DNA of 64,000 nt from Ustilaginoidea virens (lineage: Eukaryota > Ascomycota > Sordariomycetes > Hypocreales > Clavicipitaceae): positions 1,302,001-1,366,000 of the forward strand of contig NC_057319.1 of assembly GCF_000687475.1 (NCBI RefSeq). The letters run 5' to 3'. Both the position numbers and the translations under genes were made by a program. Shown here one piece after another: positions 23,147 to 34,738 of this stretch. Each line of letters begins with the position of its first letter. Position 1 is the first letter of the stretch. The notes beneath the pieces are model-generated. The model saw only the letters and a program-made list of their open reading frames with translations, was not told the DNA's origin and ran no database searches.

Positions 23147-25190
23147 AACGCTCCGGAGGCAGGGCTTCCCTAGTCGAGAGGTTTTGACGTTGGGTGCGCA
23201 GGTGTGCACGCGGCGGGCATGATCAAACGTCGTTGTGTGGCCTAGGACCTAGGTCCGGGATGGCGGGTGGTGATGTCTTTGAAATTTGCAAATGCTAAGC
23301 ACGACGAAACGAACGACAGCTGCATCGTCATAGCCAGGTTCAACTGTCACATGCGGCCACAGCCGTCAAGCCCTTCTCCGAGGTTTAAATGCCTCCAGAT
23401 AGGGAGGAGAGTGCAACCATTTTTGGAGCATATAGTGTTCGTTTTTTTTTTTTTGGGGGGGGGGGGGGGGACAGAGAACCGTGAGTCGATCTGGCAGAAT
23501 CACGGTTTGCGGCCGTATCGAATGTTGGCACAGGCTAATCGGGAGAAGACGCCGGTCAAGGGACTTTGGAAATAAGAAATGGGTGCCTTGAGCGATACCA
23601 CCACTACCAACCGTGACGAGGGCTCCGATCAAGTTACTTTGTGCATGTCAGTCTTCACGTGGTCCAACTCTGTTGACGGCACATCTCGCATCAGAGAGTT
23701 TGGCAGCAACTGTGGCGCGGGTGACTGTCTCTGTGCTTCAACTTTGAATCTTTGACTTCCCACCTCACCGTATAAGTCGTCCATCAGCATCGTAATCGGC
23801 GAGCCCGAAACTTTCCCTGCGCCTAGGATGCTGATAGAATTCCCTCCACGAGGACTAGTACGTCGATGGCGCTTGTTTGTGTTTTCCCTCTCCTCCCACA
23901 TGATGTGAGATGTCTACCAATTCGGCTGTGCTGCTGGCAGCCTGAGCTATCAAAACTTTAACACGAAACTTTAACACAAAATTTTGACACGCATCGTGAC
24001 GCAAAGTGTTCTCAACTAAAACAAGACAAGGTTCGTGATTACAGCTTTAGGTCATCAGCACGAATTGATCATTATTAGCTCTCGGACCACGTCAGATGAA
24101 GACTTCTATATCACGTGCAGTTGCGCTCAAATAGGTAGTTGTTCCCCCACGATCCACGGTCCTTCTTTCCCTCTCCCTCCCTCCTTCCCTCTCTCTCCCC
24201 CTCTCTTTTTTCGCAGACGCAGACACAGACACAGACACAGAAACACACAATCAACCGCAATGAGATTAACTTCTAATGGCAAAGTCTCTGACAAGCTGAG
24301 ACGCGCCGGCGAGGCTGGTTTGAAACAGGGCTAGAACTTCTACCCAAGTGTCGCCTGGGTTGATGTGGCTGCAGAGAAACCCATTGACGATGCAAAGGCC
24401 TCAGCTTCACAAAGACGTAATCGAAACATTCACACTTGAAACATGATGAGGCGCCCTTGAGGATGGGGTGTTGTATGTAAGCTTATTGAACTTCGCTGAC
24501 AGACATCTATTATTGAACTTCGCTGACTGACATCTATAATAAATAGTTCACCAACCCAACAACTGCTGCGATTGAATCCCTTGGGCAATGTCCTGTTATC
24601 ACCTCCTGCCTCCTCCCGCTCTCGATCCGCAGCAGATCATAGACCAGCCCGGGCAATGCACTCGTGGACAGCTTATTATGGCTATAGACCCGGGGCGGTA
24701 TACAGCAGCTTCGTATGCCGAGAATCGCAATGTCGAACGTTGAGCATCGCCTTCGGAAACGAAGTTGCAACAAACGTCAGTGACTGCGACGAATACGCAA
24801 CCCAAGAAATAGACTGACCACAACGGTTTGGATCATATTGAGAATCCAGATGGAAGTCGCTGAGGTTCTCAGGGAGTATTGCGAATTGATCCGTCGGGGG
24901 ACGCTGAATAAATGCAGGTGAGTTACCATGCCATTTCGCTATCCGCTCCGATAATATTCAGAATTTGCGTGGACTCAGTGACTGCATCTTGATCACTCAC
25001 CTTCCCGTGTTCAACGTTGCGTGACATCTCGTCGTCCGGCATCACTCTGGATCGAGGACCCTTCAGCACAGCATCGAGCATTGTTTCATCGATTGGCGGA
25101 TGCTTCCAGTGATCATTAGTGACCGATGATGAACATGGGACTCAAGGAACTATCTCACCTGGAGGCTTGGGTGACCTTGAGAACCTTAAC
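23147..25190. other. Gene-poor region
   Basis: About 2 kb without a supportable gene. It has a T/G homopolymer junction at about 23443-23470, a CT-rich block at 24163-24210, and a small duplication near 24486-24537 in which TTGAACTTCGCTGA is repeated. A 68-nt exon-like open stretch at 24850-24917 ends in a perfect donor (CAG then GTGAGT) but leads to no sustained frame. Confidence 0.5.
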
Positions 25191-25995
25191 TGAGGTTGCC
25201 GGAATTCCTACGCAGAGTTGTTGGGGAGTCAGCCTCTCGGCTGAGTGGGTGCCGTCTGTAAACCATGAAAAATCATCATAGGGCTTATATCCCAGTCAGA
25301 AAATTGGTTTTTTCTTCATGCACCCACATCAATATCAAAGCCTGTGATGACAGATGCGTCATGTTCTTATGCTCCAAAGTTGGCTGGCATACTGCCGCCC
25401 AGTTGTTGACATGACCGCGTGGACTGAGGCAAACCTGAGAACCTGGACTGAGGTTGCCGGAATTCCTACGCAGAATTGTTAGGGAGTCAGCCTCTCGGCT
25501 GAGTGGGTGCAGTCCGTGAAACACGAAAAATCATCATAGGGCTTGTCCCAGTCAGAAAATTGGTTTTTTCTTCATGCACCCACATCAATATCAAAGCCTG
25601 TGATGACAGATGCGTCATGTTCTTGTGCTCCAAAGTTGGCTTGCATCTTGCGTGACCGCGTGGACTGAGGCAAACCTGAGAACCTGGACTGAGGTTGCCG
25701 GAATTCCTACGCAGAATTATTGGGGAGTCAGTCTCTCGGCTAAGTGGGTGCAATCAGTGAAACACGGAAAATCATCATAGGGCATGTGTCCCGACTGAGG
25801 CAAACCTGAGAACCTGGACTGAGGTTGCCTGAATTCCTACAGAATTGTTAGCTCACCAGCCTTGGCTGAGTGGGTGCAGCTCTGAGAGTTACCACTAGAC
25901 CAAAGCCTGTGATGACAGATGTGTCGTGTTCTTGTGCTCCAAAGTTGGCTGGCATACTGCCGCCCAGTTGTTGACATGACCGCGTGGACTGAGGC
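25191..25995. repeat. Tandem array of a ~240-258-bp unit (about 3.3 copies)
   Basis: The word TGAGGTTGCC starts units at 25191, 25449, 25690 and 25820. Units 1 and 2 are nearly full and share CTCGGCTGAGTGGGTGC, TCAGAAAATTGG and TGATGACAGATGCGTCATG. Unit 3 is cut to 130 bp, and unit 4 lacks part of its centre but regains the CCGCCCAGTTGTTGACATGA end. Copies differ by a few percent and by small indels. The minus strand stays open through units 1 and 2 with near-identical peptides, but no start, domain or splice pattern suggests a protein. Confidence 0.85.
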
Positions 25996-27775
25996 TAAAT
26001 CCATGGTATCAGCAAGATGAAAATAAAACATGACACCAAGGGAGGAAGTTGTGTATACCATGTTGAGGACTGTCATTGCTGACGCATTCCTTTCGGATAG
26101 GAAACGAAGGACGGAGGTAATAAGTTCTGGTGAAATCAGACTCACCGCAATCGAAGGCGCGGTCAAGTGGGAGCAGACGCTCATGGGAGCAAAGGAAGAT
26201 GGAAGCCAGGGGAGACGGGAGGAGTAGACGATGAAGGATAGGAAGATGGAAGGCAGAGGACAGTGAAAGTGAAGAGAGTAACGACAGTTGAGAGATGATG
26301 TGAGATGATGAGAGATGCGAGGAGGAGAATTGAGAAGGACGACGACGAGAGGAAGAGAACTTATATTTACCCAACAAGCGATGGAAAGGGGAGGAGAGGC
26401 AAGGTGGGAGAAGATGAGGAAGCAAGCAATTTCTATACTTGACAATAGCAAGTACGTCTTGGAGGAAGGGAAAGAGCACCGTGGTATTTGGGACTTTGAT
26501 TGGTGAGAAAATTAAGCGAAAGTGAAGGTTTTTCGGATTAACAAGGAAAGCACCTCTGTCTACAGCCATAAACGACAACACTCAATCACACATGATGTCA
26601 GACTGCTAGCTCTTGCCAATATGGAAGCGAAGGCTGTCGCTGGACTCCATGAACACGCGGTTTGAAGCCATCCAACCAGAGGTAGGCACCTAATAAGTAC
26701 CTACCTGATTCCTACCAGGTAGGTAGGTACCTAAGGTAGGTACCTTATGTATCTACCCGACCTAGGGGTAGGTTAGTAGGTACCTTAGGTACCTACCTTA
26801 GTTAAGAGGTAGGAACATGTGCCTTGTCGACCTAGAGGCAATACCTCCTCGAAGCGGAAGGCAATAGGAGCAAATCGACCTTTGCACTTGCATTCAACTT
26901 AACAACGGCAACGGACGCTCTGACGTTCGGGAAACGGCCCATGTGCTTGGCAGCTTGCGCACAGCACGACCAAACACAGCGGAGGTCCCGGAAAGAGCGA
27001 GGTGATGCTCGACTTGAATTCGCAACCTGCTTGTGGCCCCCGTTTAGAAGGCGGCAGCCAAGATGATCTGGCTTTGAGCACGGGTTTTGCAATTCGCGTC
27101 GAGTCGAGGAGACGGAACGTGGGCCTAGCAGATGGCTCTTGAATGCAATGCAGCGAGGGGAGTCTGGCAAATGTGGGAAGGCCGAATGCTCCCGATCGAT
27201 CCCATGCATTGTCTCCGAACCAGTGCTTGGTGAGCATCTGTCAGGACGTAGAGCATCACAAGTCCACCCATTGTCACCTGGCCAGACTTTCCGCAATCAA
27301 AACATATCCCGTTCTCCTTTCGTTTCATGGAGAATTAATTTTCAATAGCAGATACTTTCAATAGCAGATACTTTCTCATGCACATCATCATGTGTAGATG
27401 GTAGCTATCCAGACTACAGCACGTCGTCTGGTCACAAACGGTAAATCTGCTAAGAAATAGTAGGATGGTGCCAGTCATAAGACGTCCTCGACTAAACGTA
27501 CATGGCCTTGCATAAGTCAACATGCAGTCGAAATCATCGAACACGACCATGCCCATCTGTCAGAATCGCCGGTCAACCAGGGGGCATCCGACCGATGTGG
27601 CCCCACTTTTCCGTGCAACGCGATTCGGTGCATGCACTACCGCGGCAGAGCCGCACCACCACACGTGACCGCGGCACACGCATGAGTGCCACGTTGTCGG
27701 CATCAGCCCCTGACCGCCCCTTTCCTCGTTTTTGGAACCCGTCATAATCAATCAAAATTCAAAGGAAACTACAGA
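25996..27775. other. Gene-poor region with purine-rich block and TACCTA-type repeats
   Basis: A G/A-rich strand runs from about 26200 to 26480 and gives long but low-complexity antisense frames. At 26681-26812 a dense cluster of TAGGTACCTAAGGTA-like words forms many small palindromes. I see no gene. Confidence 0.55.
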
Positions 27776-29436
27776 TGAAATGTATTGATGAGACTAGCAG
27801 CGGTGATACTAAGGGGGGTTCTTGTTCTTCTTGTGTCGCGCAGTACAGCCTCCAAGTCCGCTTTGGACTTCGATTTCGGCAAGGGACCGGTAGCGACCGA
27901 CGAGCTGTTGACGGCGCAAGGGCTTCCACCCCTTCGCAGGCTGCATCTCTGGTGGTGGCTTCATCATCCTGCTCGAATCGGAGCCCCAGGGAAGGCGCCA
28001 ACTACCTCATTGTGCCGTTCCATAATTGCCGAATGCGGTGGAGTGCTTCCGCTTCTACTATGCAGGTTAGGTTCAGCTCCAGCGTCAAGAAGTAGTCGAG
28101 GGCACGTATCCATGTGAAGCGGCGATTGTCCAGACCTACCACAGGCGTCTACATCACTTTCACGGTTGAGAAGGGAGTCTAATGGTCTCGAGGTCGTCCC
28201 CGTGGCACCGAACAGCTATATGGAGTAGTGCTTCTCGTGTTTCCCTGTCCCGTCAACGGTACGGGCTGACCATCCGTTGTCAAGGAGCTGGCGAACCAGG
28301 TCGACCTTTGCATTTCCATTGTGAGCCCTGATGGCTTGCGCTAGTCTCCGAACAGGCCGACGTGCCCCTGGGTTGCTCCCGTTCTAGCAGCAGCTTGATC
28401 CCTTCGAGATTGCCAGACGCCGCGGCAATGCCGAGAGAGGGGTAAGCGACTTGGTCTTCTTTCGATGGACGGTGTCATGGCTGAACCTCCGAAGTATCTC
28501 ACCAAGGCAGGATACGCGGCCGAATTAAGCCGCGCGATGGATTGATCTCTCAGCATCGGCTCATGGAGGAATGACTCCTTCCGTTAGTAAGATGCCGAAC
28601 AATATGCCGAACAAAGTTCGCATGGTTTCTGCGCATAGCCAAGCCCAACAATTCATCGTATTCATCATAGGAAAATGTTAATGGACTTGTTACGGATGAG
28701 GGCCTTCAGGACCTCCCAGGCGGCCTTCCCCAACCGCCTGCTTGTGGCGATATTCGACGTCAGTTACTGTTCCGAGAAGCGCCACAACCTCTTCATGCCC
28801 GTTGGTTATGGCCGTATCCAGGGCGCGCTGCAGATATTGTGTATCTGTATTCTCCTCCTTTGTTCCTTCCAATGCGGTCGTGCTGTGCCTCTCGTGCAGT
28901 TCCTCTACCGCAAATGCGGCAACGACTCCAGCTTCACAGGTCATTTGTAGCGAATACATCCCTTCCAAGTTTTGCGGTGTACATGGCTGACTTGAAAGTC
29001 ATCAGGCTCAACGACTCGGAGGGCTTGCAGAGCACAGCCGTCCCCGAGTCCACACCCGGCAGATGCGTGGTTTTCTAAAATGTACTCCAGGATATCGACG
29101 TGCCCATGTTCTGCAGCTGCACAGGCAGCGAGCGCCAAACGGCCTGAGCGAGAACTCTGCTGAGGCTCACGGAAAAGGTTGAAATTTACCTTGGCTCGCT
29201 GCAACCTCAACCGCTCTCTCTATTTTGCCCGCGCTCTTGAGCTCGTCGACCCGAACAAGATTTCGCACGATGCTGGCAAGTCCCGCCAAGGAATGGGGGT
29301 CGCTCATGACGTCTTCTCTCCGTCCGGGTGATGGATTACGAGTCTTCTCGTAAGCGTGGGAGACCAAAGTCTCGTTTGGTCTGATGACCCGCGCGGGGGC
29401 AGATGTAATGCGACACCTTGTCATCGAGAGCACCAA
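27776..29436 (-). pseudogene. Ankyrin-repeat protein gene, interrupted and probably decaying
   Basis: Ankyrin-like peptides appear in order on the minus strand, but in changing frames. A possible start is at 29307 (MSDPHSLAGLASIV). A 46-nt GT-AG removal near 29187 joins AVEVAASQG to RLALAACAAAEHGHVDILEY. Further on are LQRALDTAITNGHEEVVALL (about 28835), ELLGLAMRRNHANFVRHIV (about 28640), SLGIAAASGNLEGIKLLLER (about 28420), KVDLVRQLLDNGWSARTV (about 28295) and LLDAGAEPNLHSRSG (about 28080). Several in-frame stops between these parts are not removed by any obvious intron. I therefore call it a pseudogene, but a many-intron gene cannot be excluded. The function would be protein binding, partner unknown. 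Confidence 0.5.
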
Positions 29437-31098
29437 TAGTCGGCATATAAAGACTGTAATGATCTATTCAATAAATTTATGCGTACTCACGCAACGCCAG
29501 AGTGGCACGGGGGGGTAAAGTCTAGTTATTTGCTTCAAGCGGAGTGATAGATACGACATGTATCGGTCCGCTACATATCCGTAGAAACCAGGGTATCAAA
29601 GTATCAACGCATGTCTCACCGGGTGCCGCCCAGGGGTGATGTCAACTCGATCATTGATGCGGTACGGAGTTCTGAATTCCCTTCCATCGAGTTTTCCTCA
29701 TCACAGCTCGGGTGCAAGCGGAGGTAGCACACGCCTGATTTTCTTTACTAGGTACATCCCGACATCCTTCCACATTCACACTTGCCCGAGAAATGCCCCT
29801 GCCTAGCCCCTTTGCCCAATCACCACCGTGGCCTCGAGCTGCCGTTTCCTTTTGGTCATTGTCTTCTTCTTTCCCGCAGGCAAGGTAAAGCTGGTTCCGA
29901 ATCTTGCTATGATCGAGACTCGACACGGTCGCATCTCCCGCGGCCAAGGCAAGAAAGATCCTCATCGATGCCAATTTGTGATGCCTCCTTCCGGGAAAAG
30001 CTCGCCGCTCGCTTGCCGTGGGCCCGCGACGATGACTCAGGCCGAAGCGCCAACGGATTTTATCCCCCCCTCCCCTCACAGACATGACCATTGGAGCGTT
30101 TAAAACGAAGTATTTCCCCCAGTCGATGCAGCGGAACCACGGTTGACGCTGTCTCTCTTTCTGTCTCTTCAAGCTCGAATCCACCATGACGACTATAAAT
30201 TCCCACTTCCGCAACTCTGGCAGCTCACCCATGGATGTCGACGTCATCATCATGGGCGCCATGGACCGCGCAGTCACCTCACTCTTCTCGCTGCCACTGG
30301 AAACGGGCGAAATGCGGGGGACTCGAGCTCGTTTCCGAAAAGGACGGATTCCCCGAGTCGGGTCATTGAAGACATGCAGATGTCGGAAAAGCACCCGTCT
30401 ACGCCTGCGAGGGTGAAGCGAACCGCGGCTTCACCGCAGAAGTAGACGATGGTTTCGACACGTGCCTCTCGTCTCCCCAGTTGCCCATTTCCCCAGTCAC
30501 CGACGCACATGCCCTGGGTCCGTTGCGCCGTCGCTAATCTGGAAATGCGAAGATTCGTCACGTCCCGTCTGCTAATACATAGGCATCAATTATTATGTCG
30601 GTCGCACCGAGCGGGGCAGGGCAAGCTAACGAATATTTCTTCCAAGTCCAGTCTATACATATAAGCTAGTAGCGGCTAGCGCCTCTATATACTCTGCTTT
30701 ATCTAGTAAACATAGCTTTGGCCCTATAAACAAGACGACTTTATGTGCATATAGTAAAAAGAGTACTGCAAGAAAAATTGACGCATAAGCCACATGCAGC
30801 TTATACATACTATTATTTGAGAACGAATGCGCTTTATTGTCAAGAAACCACTTATACAAATAAGAGTAGGCCGCGCTAGAGGGCGCCGTCTCGTATCGTG
30901 CGACACTACATAACTGAAGCTTAGCTTAGACTAGGCTAGCTGCAAGGCCGCTCCCTCGCTGTCATCAACTGCCAGGCCGCTGGTGGTAAATATAAAAGAA
31001 CCAGCCTAAGCCTGATGCTACCAAAGTCATCAGTACACCAGCAGCAGCAAACCAGGTGAAGACATTCAGACATACGCAGCTATAAAGAGTCAAAGTAC
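29437..31098. other. Gene-poor region with AT-rich, RIP-like segment
   Basis: No supportable gene. Two long overlapping frames on opposite strands at about 29650-30400 show no domain. From about 30650 to 30950 the DNA is richer in TA and CTA words (TATACATATAAGC, CTATATACTC and similar), as expected from repeat-induced point mutation of an old repeat. Confidence 0.5.
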
Positions 31099-31651
31099 TT
31101 ATTTGTTATCTACCTTGTCGTTGCACCAGTTCTGAATATATTCCCTGCACTGCTCCATGGGTTAGTGATTCCCGCGGCCGCGACCGTTAAAGAAAGGAGG
31201 GGAGTATTGGGACTATAGAAACAGGAGAAAGAGACGGCAAGGAAAGGAGGACGGAAAGGGTGTCCTCAGCTGTTTGTTCAGTACTCACTTCATCATCCTA
31301 GTACCGCATCGATGTTAGCCACGACACACCACAGCCCGACTTATGCTCGCAATCGCAGGTATAGGGACTCACCTCGCACTTGAGGATGTTTTTGTTGATG
31401 CACTTTTGAAGTTGATACTGCTTCAAGTTGCCTCTATTAAACTCTCTTTCGCCTTTGGGACCAAACAATCTGTTGGTGGTGCCGCCACTGCCACCGCTGA
31501 AGTTCAATCCCTTGCCCGAGGTGCGGGAGGGGCTGGAGGCACGGTGGCCGGCCCTCGCTTCGAGGAACGCGGCGCCATCATCCTCGATATCGACAGGCAT
31601 GGCCTGGACGACAGCCATAAAGGCGGCAGCAAGGATAGTCAGGAACTTCAT
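31099..31651 (-). CDS. Small secreted four-cysteine protein (candidate effector)
   Basis: A signal peptide MKFLTILAAAFMAVVQA begins a product of about 113 residues. Proposed exons are 31651-31373, 31297-31289 (a 9-nt exon coding Asp-Asp-Glu) and 31152-31099. Both introns have GTGAGT donors and CTAAC-type branch points. The mature protein has a Gly/Ser-rich middle and a C-terminal part with four cysteines spaced C-X7-C-X5-C-X7-C (QKCINKNILKC, then EQCREYIQNWC). I know no named family with this pattern. Its size and secretion signal fit small secreted proteins of plant- or insect-associated fungi, but no role can be assigned. The last acceptor could be three bases later, which would drop one Gln. 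The gene lies between two AT-rich RIP-like patches. Confidence 0.7.
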
Positions 31652-31670
31652 ATTGATTAAAAAAGATCAA

Positions 31671-31714
31671 CAAGAAGAAGAAGAAGAAGAAGAAGAAGAA
31701 GAAGAAGAAGAAGA
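31671..31714. repeat. (AAG)n microsatellite in the leader of the secreted-protein gene
   Basis: About 14 AAG/GAA units lie 20 bp upstream of the minus-strand start at 31651, so the transcript would carry a (CUU)n leader. Confidence 0.8.
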
Positions 31715-31804
31715 AAAAGTACTTGAAGAAGCAGATATCTGTACACAAGAGCTAGCGAGAGCAGTGCAGTTACTACCGAAGAGACATCCGAGCCAAAGCA
31801 ATGG

Positions 31805-31813
31805 ATTTATATA
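31805..31813 (-). promoter_or_regulatory. Probable TATA box of the secreted-protein gene
   Basis: On the minus strand TATATAAAT lies about 155 bp upstream of the start codon. It is placed well for a transcript that begins near 31780 and reads through the CTT repeat. Confidence 0.45.
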
Positions 31814-31829
31814 CTAACCTCGCGCAGGC

Positions 31830-34738
31830 TGCGTACGTATACCATCTTCTATTCCTAGCGCAAGCAGCTATAACGAACGCCCAAGTCGCGGCGTCTAGAC
31901 TAACTAAATATGCTGAGTAAGGCGGCGACGCTTGTATAATACTACCACACTACACCGGAAGCAGTCTGCTTAAGCGGAATAGGCTTTAAAAAAACAAAAA
32001 AAAACAAAAAAAAAAAAGGACACGCTTTTACTTCAATATAGGAAGCGAATTGAATAAGTCGATTATATATAACCTAGATTTATTTAGTTAGACCAGTGGG
32101 TATTTTGCCGCTGCTAGTTAGCATCCTCTTTGGAATGGCGGGGAAAAGGACAGCATATTTAGTCAACTTCAGACTAGACGACTAGCTTCAGAGGAATTCA
32201 ACCCACCTTCCATGCTGTACCCCTATTCTGACCCCATGGTCGAGTGCATCAGAAAGCATCAATGATGCTTTCAGGTCCTGGCTGCCTGTGGGGGCGGTGG
32301 ATGTGTGAGAAAACCATCAAGTGGAGGACTAATATCCTCGAGAATGAGGACCTGAACAGGCACGTGGACGAGGCCAAGGGCCGCTGGAGGCTTCGTCTAC
32401 ATTCACTTTCTCTAGTGTCGGACGGTGCGAGCCGGCGCGAGGGCCAGGGGAGGGGGAGGGGGAGGGGGCAGGCGCAGCACTTGTAGAGTAGGTATGTGAA
32501 GTCGGCAGATGAGGGCCATCTTGGTCGATTGCTGGGTTGGCGGGACTCTTGGGACTGGTCAAGTATGGCATTCAAGGACCAGCGACAACGCATCATTCGT
32601 TGTTGTTTTTCCTGCTCGTTGTTCCTCTTCGCCACTAACGCGGATAGGATAGGTACTACGAGAACCTGGGCTTCAAGTCGGCAGCCGAATTTTCCCATGC
32701 CGAGGAGGAAGTCGGGTCGAGTTTGCAATGGGAAGCTCTTCAAGTATGATTTGCAAGCTTGGCACGATTGCCAAACTAGTCCCGGCATAAATAAGGGATG
32801 ATTTGCCACCCCCTCCCCCCTCGAGTGAGACATGGCAACTTCTGGCACCGTTTCTACGATTCGGCGGCATCTCTCCCTCCGAGGTTCACTGCATATCAAA
32901 AAGACCTGCTTCTCTACAAATTGGGCACGATTTATTGGCCTTTGCCTCTCCTTTAATCGCAAATACGGGGCTCCACGATGTCAGGCTCATGGTATATGTG
33001 TTTGATGGTTTCTGGCACTTGGCCGTTACACTCTCGTCATTGTCCCCAGGTCAGCACGACGCTGCCTCATTTGGTGGCTCGCTGCAGAGCTTGATCAGCA
33101 CGCGTCTGGAAGTACATATGTACATACATACCACTTCGCGCCATGGGGCACCTGCGGCTTGTAGCGTCAGCGGAAGGCTTGTATTGACTTTTGAAACCGG
33201 CCTGTTGACCATGCGTCGTACGCTGGGAGGGTCGGCAGGCTCCAGCAAGCCGTTTGCTTGAAAGCTACAGCCTGCTGTTCCGATGTATTGCAAACATGCA
33301 CAAAAAACCGCGAATCCAACACAGGCCGGGGGGGGGGGGGGGGGGGGGGGGGTTTGGGAGGGGGGGATTCATTAACGCGCAGCAATGATCGATTTCCTAG
33401 AGCTTCTCTTTGCAACTGTTTGGCTGCCTTATGGCACAAGACACACATTATCGTGTGGTTGGCCTTGTTAGGCTTTCCCTGCAAAGGTTTCGGACCGTGG
33501 GGCCTGGTAAGTATCTTTGCTACAAGGATGTCGTTGTCGCCTTCCTGATGTTTCGGTCAACATGTGTTGTCGGACCTGGTAGGAGACCCTGGTGGAAAAG
33601 ACTTTCCTTTTGCCATCTCTTCAGACCAACAAGACGAAGCTGCCCGAGCAACAACAGCCACTGGGCTCGCTGGCCAAGCCGTGCAATGGTTCCCAAGCTT
33701 CAACTTCCTGTAAAGAAGCTTCCAAGTTCGAGGTAAGCGACGGAACCCAACCTCGTGTCAATGGCAGCCTTGCGCGAGTGGGCTTTATCATGATGCTTGA
33801 TACGAGCTAACCATCCCCACTTTATAGAGAAACTAAAAGGACCCTCTTGACCCCTGGTTCCTGTCATAAACGCGCCCCCGAATGGGAAGGCAACAAGGTA
33901 ATCAAAGCTTGGCGTGGCAAAAGACGTGACGGTTTACAAAAGCAAGCCGCTGCGCAGCCAGGTCCTAACGCATGGAACTTTGGCAAGTCGACACGACATG
34001 GCCATTGGGGCCGTGCATCACAGCCTAAAATGAGGCGAGTCCAGCGCATGAAGCCCATAGTAAATGCGATCTTGGCCGTGTCGCTCGCAGCATCAGGGCG
34101 GCTCAGGCCCGAGCCTCCCCCCCCAGCTTTTTACTCCGACAACAGGGGCAAGACCTGCCGAATCCTTAGCACAAGCTTGGCCGGGGTCTGATCTTGGCAC
34201 AGGCGCGACTCATTTGAACCTCTGTGGATCTTGTCGGAAGAAGAAGGTCATATAATCTCAAGTCCGGGGTTGCCTGCCAGGCACGCAGCCTTGTGAGGTC
34301 CCGTGCTGTCGACAGAATGGACCGGCCAACTTCACCGTTCCTGGAGAACCCCGGGCTGTCAGTCCCTGACCTGTACCAGTGGAATCCGACCTGTTACGGA
34401 ACCTTCCTAATCCATGGTGAAAGCCTTTGGATCGCCCGGGGTCTCTATCAGTCTTGATACTGGAAAGGGACGACGATGCAGGCAAACGGAGCCAGAATGC
34501 CTCCACACTAATACTGCCCAGCTCTGGGGGCAGATGATTCGAGTGGTATAAGAAGCATGCCATTTCCCGCAGGATCGTGACGCTGATGTTCCATTGGCAA
34601 TCACGGGGGGGAAATCGACAACAACTTCTTCACCAAGTTCGTCGACTACCTTCACTTTGATCCACAGTGCACACGCCCCGATCTCTTTCGGCGAGCACAG
34701 ATTGCCTGTCTGGAGGTAGCTGACAGGCCCCTCAAAAC
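31830..34738. other. Gene-poor region upstream of the subtilisin gene
   Basis: The first 270 bp are AT-rich and RIP-like (A-runs at 31987-32017). The rest shows no supportable gene. A 25-G homopolymer occupies 33328-33352. The final kilobase is probably promoter and leader of the protease gene. Confidence 0.5.

Noticed and set aside
21944..23209. A 421-codon antisense frame over the DUF1479 gene
   Set aside because: It arises from the very high GC of the sense exons and passes through the intron homopolymers; the sense strand has clear family motifs.
24850..24917. An exon-like open stretch with a perfect GTGAGT donor
   Set aside because: The obvious acceptor leads to a stop within about ten codons; no homologous family recognised, so it is left as a note only.
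25837..26451. A 204-codon minus-strand frame rich in Ser, Leu and Pro
   Set aside because: It is the translation of a CT-rich strand opposite a purine-rich block and overlaps the end of the tandem array; low-complexity artefact.
29651..30394. A 247-codon minus-strand frame
   Set aside because: Competing frames of similar quality exist on the other strand; no domain, no splice pattern and no conserved motif.
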